NCBI RefSeq assembly: GCF_000745345.1
Contig: NZ_JQNR01000004.1
Span: 682,001 to 746,000, forward strand
Reading direction: 5' to 3'
Length of the DNA stretch: 64,000 bases
DNA from: Actinacidiphila yeochonensis CN732
GTDB taxonomy: Bacteria; Actinomycetota; Actinomycetes; Streptomycetales; Streptomycetaceae
Position numbers and translations under genes: made by a program. Positions 58,311 through 64,000 of the stretch are shown in pieces; within the stretch, counting starts at the first letter, position 1, and the number at the start of each line of letters is the position of its first letter. A model generated the notes under the pieces. The model made no database searches and was not told where the DNA came from. It worked only from the letters and a program-made list of their open reading frames with translations.

Positions 58311-59337
58311 GGGGAACTCCTCAGCTCGGTCGGCTGGTGCTCTGCGCCCTCGGCGCGCTCCGCGCTCCCGGCGTCTTCGGCCAGGGCCGCGTGGATGCGG
58401 CGGCGCCACTGCTCGTACGGGGGGAGCGGCCCCGGGGCGTCGGCCGGCACCTCGGTACGGTCGGCCAGCGCCACCGCGTCCTCGACGGACAGGCCGGCCA
58501 GGGCGCTCAGCGCGTGCCCGGTCCAGTCCGGCACGCACGCGGAGGTGTGGCGGGCCTTGGTCGCGAAGACCGCTCCGAGGCCGGCCTCGGCGCGGTGCGG
58601 TCCGGCCGCGTCGGCCAGCGCCGCCATGTCGCCCGGGGTGCAGCCCCGGCGAAGGTCGCGGCCAGGCCGACGCCGCTCCACAGGTCGGGCCGGCGGTCCT
58701 CGGCGAACCGCTCGACGGCCGCGGCCACGTTCTCCGGGACGCCGCCGTGGATGAACCACAGGGCCCTGCCCACGCCCTGGTCGAAGGCGCGCGGGAAGTA
58801 GTCGGGGCAGCCGGCCCAGGGGTAGGGCCGGGGGAGGCGCTGCTCGTCGATCCACCGGCGGGTGTCGAAGTACGCGCGGTCGAAGCCGTAGCCGTCGACG
58901 GCGAGCCAGCTCATCACCGGGTGGTAAGGGATGGGCGCCAGGTCCGGGAGGACCTTCGGCCACAGCGGGCGCGGCAGCCGGGCCATGGCGAAGCCGATGC
59001 CGATGTAGGCCAGGAAGACGTGCGGCCGCCCCGGGCCGAGCAGCAGCTCGCGGGTGCGGCTCCCGGAGATCGTGTCCCGGATGGTGAGCGCCATGGTGGC
59101 GCCCTCGTAGGCGAAGCCGCGCAGCTCCGGGACCACCATGTCCAGCCGGCGTTCGAGCTCGGCGTTGCCGGGCGAGGCGATGCCCCATTCGAACCCGACC
59201 ACCACCGACTGCGGGACGGCCTCCAGGTGGTCCGCGCCGGGGGAGTCGCGGCCCGGGAAGCCGCGCCCGGCGAAGCCGACGTCGGCGAGCGTGGGGGCCA
59301 GGACGGCGCTGCGCAAGGAACCGAGAAGAGTGGGCAT
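58307..59337 (-). CDS. DUF1702 (UnbL/E3-type) protein, second copy, one-base frameshift
   Basis: About 343 residues if repaired. Same landmarks as the first copy: RGFAYEGATMALTIRDTISG, HVFLAYIGIGFAMARLPRPL, MSWLAVDGYGFDRAYFDTRR, AFDQGVGRALWFIHGGVPEN, and LWSGVGLAATFAG. Here the frame breaks. The rest (CTPGDMAALADAAGPHRAEA, GLGAVFATKARHTSACVPDW, then LPPYEQWRRRIHAALAED) is read one frame over. Adding a single base to the run at 58644-58647 (CCCC on the plus strand) joins the two parts at the exact place where the first copy reads AGGADADEL. ATG 59337 has GGAGGGAC just upstream. It is the first gene of the operon, so a true frameshift would also disturb coupling to the downstream copy. Likely a sequence error or a recent mutation. 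Confidence 0.82.
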
Positions 59338-60029
59338 GTCCCTCCGTCGTACGGTGCGTCGCGGTGCGGTACGGGCGGTGGTACGCGGTCGAACGGCCGG
59401 ACGTCCACGCCGGTTCGGGTTCGCATGGTGCTGCGGTCGCGCCCTGCCGGACGTGGTGGTGCGCGGTACCTGGTGCGGTGGTGCCTCTGCCGGTCCCGGC
59501 AGTCGGACGGGCGGTACGCCGTGCTGCCGTGCTGCCGTGCTGTCACGTGCGGTTGGCGTGCGTGGTGCGGTCCGGACGGGCACCGCCGACCGACGCGGGT
59601 GCGGGGCCGGGTTGCCGCGCCTGCCGTCAGCGCCTCATGGTGCCCTCTGGGGCGGCGGTCCGCACCTCCTCCGTTGCCGGAACGGCGGCGGGGCCGGCGC
59701 TGCTCCGGCGCGGCCCCGGGGCGAGCCTAGCCGCGTCGGGCCCGCCGATCGCCTCCCACGTTGCCGGGCCGTCCGCGTGCGGCCGGGCAGGGGGCGAGCG
59801 GGGCGGCGGACGGGCGCCTCAACCCGCCCTCGAAGCAGGGCAACCGGCGGTCGAGGCGGGGGCCTCGCGGCGCAGTCGGCGCTCAGGGACGTCAGCCCTC
59901 GGACGGAAGTCGCCGCGGCCGCCCCGACGCGACGGCGGCCCGGCCGTCCTCCCGCTGACCCGCTGATCCGCTGACCGGGTCGCGCCGGACCGCCGGGGCG
60001 GGGTGCTGCGGGAGGGCGCCGCGGGAGGG
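59338..60029. other. Promoter and spacer region right of the enediyne-type locus
   Basis: No gene recognised. It must hold the promoter of the DUF1702-P450 operon. GTGCGGTACGGGCGGTGGTACGCGGT-like irregular repeats fill 59350-59400 and recur near 59450-59580. No consensus promoter was found. It marks the right border of the polyketide locus. Confidence 0.45.
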
Positions 60030-61502
60030 TCAGGCCGGCGGGGAGGCCGCCGGTTCGAAGGAGCTGAGGGTCGGGTCGTGGTCGAGGGCGCCGATGTCGT
60101 ACATGGGCGTCATCCAGTGGTAGAAGTTGTCGCCCCGCTCGCGCAGCAGGTCGTACAGGCGGCGGGTGAGGCGGTCGCGGACCTGGCGCATCTCCGGGTG
60201 CCGGTAGCGGTTGGCCAACTCGTGCGGGTCGGCGTCCAGGTCGTAGAGCTCGTTGACCGACTCCGGATTGACGACGAGCTTGTAGCGGTCGTCGCGGATC
60301 ATCCGCTGCGGGTACGGGAAGTGGTGCCCGTGGAACTCGGCGAGCAACTCCTGCGGCCACCGCGGATGTTCGCCGCGCACCAGCGGCAGCAGGCTGCGGC
60401 TGTCCACGGCCGGGGCCGGGTCGCAGCCGGCCAGTTCCAGGATGGTGGCGGTGCAGTCGGTGAGTGAGGCGAACTCCTGCCGCACCTGCGGGGGTTGTCC
60501 TGGTACGCGGACGATGCCGGGGATGCGGTAGATGTCCTCGTACATGGCCGGGCCCTTGTCGTGCAGCCGGTGGGCGCCGGTGAACTCGCCGTGGTCGGCG
60601 GTGAAGAACACCGACGTGTCGTCGGTCAGGCCGAGTTCGTCGAGCCGGGTGAGGATGCGGCCGATCTGCTCGTCGATGAGGGTGACGTAACCCCAGTAGA
60701 CGGCGATGAGCTTGCGGGTGGTCTCGATCGGCATCGTGTCGAACGTCCAGTGCGCGCTGTAGTTGCGCTGCACCGGCGGCTTGCCCTCGAAGGTCTCGGC
60801 GATCGAGGGCGGCAGCTCCACCAGGTCCGGGTCGTAGCGGTCGTAGTAGGCGTCGGGCAGCAGGTAGGGCAGGTGCGGGCCGAAGAAGTGGGTGGCGAGG
60901 TAGAAGGGGCTGCCGCCGGCCGCGTACCGCTCCAGCTGCTCGATGGCGCGGTCGGCGAGGTAGTGCTCGAAGGTCGCCTCGACGGGCTGGTGCAGCCGCG
61001 CCGCCAGCAGGTTGCCCGGGTTGCCGTTGGGGCTCACACCGCGCACCGGATCGCTGATCCGGTACGGGGGCAGCCCGCGCTCGTCGAGGTAGGCCAGGTA
61101 GTCGGGGTGGTCGACGGGGTTGTGCCAGCCCGGCAGGTCCGGACCCTCGAAGCCGTAGGAGGCGGCGTTGCGTTCGGTGCCGCCGTGCCACTTGCCGACC
61201 AGCCCGAGGCGGTAGCCGCGCTCGGCCAGCGCCTCGGGGAAGGTGAAGACGTCCTCGCGCAGGTCCTCCAGGTAGCCGACGTTGCGCTCGTGGTTGGCCA
61301 GCAGCCGGTGCCGGAACGGGGCCTGGCCGGTGAGCAGGCTGGCCCGGGCCGGGGTGCAGATCGCGGTCGGGGTGTAGAAGCGGTCGAAACGGGTTCCGGA
61401 CCCGGCGAGCCGGTCGAGGTTCGGCGTGGCCACGTGCGGGTTGCCGTAGGCGCCGAGGGTGTCGACCCGGTGCTGGTCCGTCATCAGGAAGAGGATGTTC
61501 AC
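60030..61502 (-). CDS. Type I sulfatase (Cys-type, formylglycine-dependent)
   Basis: 490 residues. The N-terminal metal-binding start NILFLMTDQHRVDTLGAYGN carries Asp9, and the active-site signature is AICTPARASLLTG with Cys49 (C-x-P-x-R), which is converted to formylglycine. Further family features: GLVGKWHGG, FLATHFFGPHLPYLLP-like segment, and VFFTADHGEFTGAHRLHDKG (metal Asp/His). It cleaves sulfate esters; family members also include phosphonate hydrolases, so the substrate is open. No signal peptide, so it acts inside the cell on an imported ester. The GTG at 61502 overlaps the binding-protein stop (GTGA). Last gene of the transporter operon. Confidence 0.9.
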   Translation of the reverse strand: MNILFLMTDQHRVDTLGAYGNPHVATPNLDRLAGSGTRFDRFYTPTAICTPARASLLTGQAPFRHRLLANHERNVGYLEDLREDVFTFPEALAERGYRLGLVGKWHGGTERNAASYGFEGPDLPGWHNPVDHPDYLAYLDERGLPPYRISDPVRGVSPNGNPGNLLAARLHQPVEATFEHYLADRAIEQLERYAAGGSPFYLATHFFGPHLPYLLPDAYYDRYDPDLVELPPSIAETFEGKPPVQRNYSAHWTFDTMPIETTRKLIAVYWGYVTLIDEQIGRILTRLDELGLTDDTSVFFTADHGEFTGAHRLHDKGPAMYEDIYRIPGIVRVPGQPPQVRQEFASLTDCTATILELAGCDPAPAVDSRSLLPLVRGEHPRWPQELLAEFHGHHFPYPQRMIRDDRYKLVVNPESVNELYDLDADPHELANRYRHPEMRQVRDRLTRRLYDLLRERGDNFYHWMTPMYDIGALDHDPTLSSFEPAASPPA

Positions 61503-62524
61503 CGGGTGGCCGCCTTGGTGAACAGCGCGCCGTCGTAGAAGGTGGAGGCGGCCGGTGCCTTCTTCAACTGGCCGGAGCCGACGAAGAACTGGGCCAGTCC
61601 GTCCAGCCACGTGTCCACCGTGCCGTCCTTCGTCTTCGCCACCAGGTCGCTGGAGGTGAGCAGCTGGACGTGCGCGGCGTCGGCCGCCGCCTGCGACTGC
61701 GAGACCTGGAGCAGCCCGGCGGCCAGCTTGACGGCCTGGTCCTTGTTGGCCGCGCGCCAGTCGTTGGCCTGGGCGAGGACGGAGACGACCTTCTCGGTGA
61801 GCTCCGGGTCCGTCTTCGGGCCGGAGACGAACGCGGTGGGGAAGGCGTGGTCGGGGAAGTCGCTGTCGGCGGCGAGCTCGACGAGCTTCGGCACCCGCTT
61901 CTTGATGGTGTCGATGAGCGGGTAGTAGAAGCCGGCGCCGTCGATCTGCCCGGCGGAGAACGCGGCCACCAGCGTCGAGGGGTCCATCGGCACCTTCTTG
62001 ACGTCCGACTCGCTCAACCCGGCCTTTTGCAGAGCCAGGTTGAGGATCATCTCGCCCGAAGTGCCTTCCGGAACACCCACCTTGCGGCCCTTGAGCTGGG
62101 CGAGGGAGGTGATCCCGGGCTGGGCGATCACCCGGTCGGCGTCGGTGAGCGTGTCGATGGCGATCACCTTCGCCTTGCCGCTGGCCGGCAGCCACATGGC
62201 GCCCGGGCCGATGTAGCCGAAGTCGAGGTCGCCGGCGCCCAACGCCGTGATCTGGATGGGGCCGTTGGTGAACACCTTCACCGAGGGCGACAGTCCGGCC
62301 TTCTTCCACAGGCCCAGGTGGTCGGCTATCGCGAGCAGGCTGGAGCCGTTGAAGTCCGCGATGTAGCCGAAGCGGATCTTTCTCGTCCCGCCGCCGGAGC
62401 CGCCGGAACCGGATGGGCTGGACGAACCGCCGGACGAACCGCCGGACGAGGAGCACGCGGCAGCGGTGAGCGACAGCGCGGCGACGGAGAGCGAGGAGAG
62501 CAGGGTGCGGCGGGAGACGGACAT
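61499..62524 (-). CDS. Sulfonate/taurine-type ABC transporter lipoprotein
   Basis: 341 residues. The N-terminus SVSRRTLLSSLSVAALSLTA ends in a lipobox with Cys24 (AAAC), preceded by an RR pair, so it may be Tat- or Sec-exported and lipid-anchored; a Ser/Gly linker follows. The SsuA/TauA-type binding domain is complete: RKIRFGYIADFNGSSLLAIA, LWKKAGLSPSVKVFTNGPIQ, LGAGDLDFGYIGPGAMWLPA, LKGRKVGVPEGTSGEMILNL, DGAGFYYPLIDTIKKRVPKL. It should capture a sulfonate or sulfate ester for the adjacent ABC importer. The ATG at 62524 is used; an AAAGG lies about 10 nt upstream. Confidence 0.88.
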   Translation of the reverse strand: MSVSRRTLLSSLSVAALSLTAAACSSSGGSSGGSSSPSGSGGSGGGTRKIRFGYIADFNGSSLLAIADHLGLWKKAGLSPSVKVFTNGPIQITALGAGDLDFGYIGPGAMWLPASGKAKVIAIDTLTDADRVIAQPGITSLAQLKGRKVGVPEGTSGEMILNLALQKAGLSESDVKKVPMDPSTLVAAFSAGQIDGAGFYYPLIDTIKKRVPKLVELAADSDFPDHAFPTAFVSGPKTDPELTEKVVSVLAQANDWRAANKDQAVKLAAGLLQVSQSQAAADAAHVQLLTSSDLVAKTKDGTVDTWLDGLAQFFVGSGQLKKAPAASTFYDGALFTKAATR

Positions 62525-62575
62525 GACGCGTGGACCTTTCGGTGGATCAGCGGCGGGGATGCGGGGTGCCTGGAT

Positions 62576-63364
62576 TCAGGCGGCAGGCTGCTGCTCGGCG
62601 GGCGGACCCTGGTGGTGGACGGCGCTCCACACCTCGTTGCGCAGCCGGGCGAACTCCGGTGACAGCCGGGTCTGTTCGGTCCTCGGGTAGGGAAGGTCGA
62701 CGTCCACGACCCGGTGCACCCGGCCCGGCCGTGCGGCCATCACCACCACCCGGCGGGCCAGGTAGACGGCCTCCTCCACGTCGTGCGTGACGAAGACGAC
62801 GGTGCGGGTCTGCCGGCTCCAGGTGTCCAGCAGCTGGTCCTGGAGCTGTACCCGGGTCATCGCGTCGAGCGCGCCGAACGGCTCGTCCATCAGCAGCACG
62901 TCGGGGTCGACGGCGTAGGCGCGGGCGATGGCGCAGCGCTGCTTCATACCGCCGGAGAGGGTCTTGGGCAGCGCGTCCGCGAAGTCGGTGAGGCCCACCA
63001 GCGCGATCGCCTCGTCCGCCCGGCGCCGCCGTTCCGCGCCGCCCACGCCGGCCACCCGGAGGCCGAACTCCACGTTGCGCCGGACCGTCAGCCACGGGAA
63101 GAGCGCGTACTGCTGGAAGATCACCCCGCGGTCCGGGCCGGGTCCGGTGACGGGCCTGCCGTCCACCACCACCTCGCCGGAGGTGGGCGTGTCGAGCCCG
63201 GCGGCCAGGTTCAGCAGCGTGCTCTTCCCGCAGCCGGACGGGCCGACCACGGTGACGAACTCGCGCTCGCCGATGTCCAGTGACAGCCGCTCCACGGCGG
63301 TGAACACGCCGCCCTTGACGAGGTGGGTCCGGGTGACGTCCCGGAACGAGATCTTGGGGGTCAT
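62576..63364 (-). CDS. ABC importer ATPase (SsuB/TauB-type)
   Basis: 262 residues. Walker [11 protein letters not shown]-loop FQQYALFPW, signature LSGGMKQR, Walker [13 protein letters not shown] and switch [11 protein letters not shown] are all intact. The FQQYALFPW and DEPFGALD wording is that of nitrate/sulfonate/taurine ATPases. It drives import of the ligand bound by the lipoprotein encoded 51 nt downstream. The ATG at 63364 overlaps the permease stop (ATGA), so the two membrane-complex subunits are coupled. Confidence 0.94.
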   Translation of the reverse strand: MTPKISFRDVTRTHLVKGGVFTAVERLSLDIGEREFVTVVGPSGCGKSTLLNLAAGLDTPTSGEVVVDGRPVTGPGPDRGVIFQQYALFPWLTVRRNVEFGLRVAGVGGAERRRRADEAIALVGLTDFADALPKTLSGGMKQRCAIARAYAVDPDVLLMDEPFGALDAMTRVQLQDQLLDTWSRQTRTVVFVTHDVEEAVYLARRVVVMAARPGRVHRVVDVDLPYPRTEQTRLSPEFARLRNEVWSAVHHQGPPAEQQPAA

Positions 63365-63999
63365 CGCCGCTCCTGCCAGCGGGTGAGACGGCGCTCGGCG
63401 AGCAGCAGCAGCCGGTCCATGACCAGGCCCAGCACGCCGATGGCGACCAGTCCCACGAAGATGGTGTCGAGGTCGTAGTACGTCTCGGCGTGCTGCATCC
63501 GGAAGCCGAGGCCCTCCTGGGCGGCGATCAGCTCCGCGGCGACCAGCGTCGCCCAGGCCGAGCCGAGCCCGATGCGCATGCCGACGAGGATGAACGGCGC
63601 CGCGGCCGGCACCACCACCCGCACGAAGATCGTCCGGTCCTTGGCGCCCAGTACCCGGGCCGCGTCCACCAGGGTGCGGTCCACCCCGACGACGCCCTGG
63701 AGGGTGGCGACCACGCTGGACAGGAACGCCGCCAGGAAGATCACGAAGATCTTCGGCGTCTCGCCGATGCCCAGCACCACCACCGCCAGCGGGATCAGCG
63801 CCAGCGGCGGGATGGTGCGGAAGAACTGCACCCACGGCTCGCACAGCGCCCGCGCCACCGGGTACCAGCCCATCAGGAACCCGACCAGGACGGCGGCCAC
63901 CGTGCCCAGCGCGAACCCGGCCAGCACCCGGCGCAGGCTGGCGAGCACGTCGCCCTCCAGCGTCCCGTCGCGCAGCATGTCCCAGCCGCGCCGGGCCAC
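63361..63999 (-). CDS. ABC importer permease (SsuC/TauC-type), cut by right edge
   Basis: 212 residues visible, with about five membrane helices and the cytoplasmic EAA-type loop ([20 protein letters not shown], then [20 protein letters not shown]) that contacts the ATPase. [14 protein letters not shown] and [16 protein letters not shown] are typical of SsuC-like permeases. The family is usually 250-290 residues, so 40-70 N-terminal residues probably lie beyond the right edge; the GTG at 63999 is only the last codon available, not a supported start. Order in the operon: permease, ATPase, binding lipoprotein, sulfatase. Confidence 0.9.
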   Translation of the reverse strand: MARRGWDMLRDGTLEGDVLASLRRVLAGFALGTVAAVLVGFLMGWYPVARALCEPWVQFFRTIPPLALIPLAVVVLGIGETPKIFVIFLAAFLSSVVATLQGVVGVDRTLVDAARVLGAKDRTIFVRVVVPAAAPFILVGMRIGLGSAWATLVAAELIAAQEGLGFRMQHAETYYDLDTIFVGLVAIGVLGLVMDRLLLLAERRLTRWQERR

Positions 64000-64000
64000 C

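Noticed and set aside
1..64000. tRNA, rRNA, insertion-sequence ends, phage or integrase genes, CRISPR arrays
   Set aside because: Looked for by eye on both strands and none was seen; short tRNA genes could still be missed without a structure search.

Overview
The window is high-GC actinobacterial DNA, most likely from Streptomyces or a close relative. The support is the strong G/C bias at third codon positions, many GTG starts with GTGA/ATGA stop-start overlaps, leaderless promoters, and the gene families present: a mycosin-like protease, SigE-type sigma factor, XRE/MmyB regulators, TIGR03084 and DUF5987 proteins, and actinobacterial cysteine leader peptides. No rRNA, tRNA, CRISPR array, insertion sequence or replication origin was recognised.

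Layout. 0-4.6 kb: the right end of a small nonribosomal-peptide region (truncated condensation-domain protein, Sfp-type phosphopantetheinyl transferase, LuxR-type regulator, cytochrome P450). The regulator is preceded by a good -35/-10 promoter overlapping a perfect TGGGAGCGCTCCCA palindrome, the consensus CebR/LacI-family operator. 4.9-6.9 kb: an orphan mycosin-like membrane protease and a small membrane-anchored protein. 7.2-18.6 kb: a very large secreted Rhs/YD-repeat protein whose tail, in a shifted frame, carries a deaminase-like toxin domain, followed by a probable immunity gene. 18.6-29.3 kb: a mixed chromosomal stretch (XRE regulator, sigma factor and membrane partner, muconolactone isomerase-like and GPP34 proteins, DJ-1/PfpI protein, two SnoaL-like proteins, SDR with divergent MmyB regulator) with arrays of short tandem repeats in the gaps. 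It includes, at 19.5-21.0 kb, a flavin monooxygenase behind a cysteine leader peptide. 29.3-34.2 kb: sulfur scavenging (FMN reductase, a second cysteine leader peptide, sulfonate-type binding protein, Rrf2 regulator, SfnB/DszC-like monooxygenase). 34.5-38.5 kb: SDR-like protein, TIGR03084 protein, AraC regulator. 39.2-59.3 kb: an enediyne-type polyketide locus. 60.0-64 kb: a sulfatase with a sulfonate/taurine-type ABC transporter that continues past the right edge.

The main system is the enediyne-type locus. The minus-strand operon UnbV-UnbU-PksE-TebC-flavin reductase is translationally coupled at most junctions. PksE (1,981 aa) has the diagnostic KS-AT-ACP-KR-DH-PPT order with all key residues visible. 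Divergent from it is DUF5987-GMC oxidoreductase-AhpD-like protein, and facing that is a second minus operon of two DUF1702 (UnbL-type) genes and a P450. No sugar, glycosyltransferase, apoprotein or self-sacrifice resistance genes are seen, so the product may be a small unglycosylated enediyne or a polyene relative; the structure cannot be told from the sequence.

Four genes (mycosin tail, Rhs toxin, TIGR03084 protein, second DUF1702) each appear to lack exactly one base in a G/C-rich tract. A shared direction and context point more to consensus errors of a long-read assembly than to four separate mutations, and these should be settled before anyone calls them pseudogenes.
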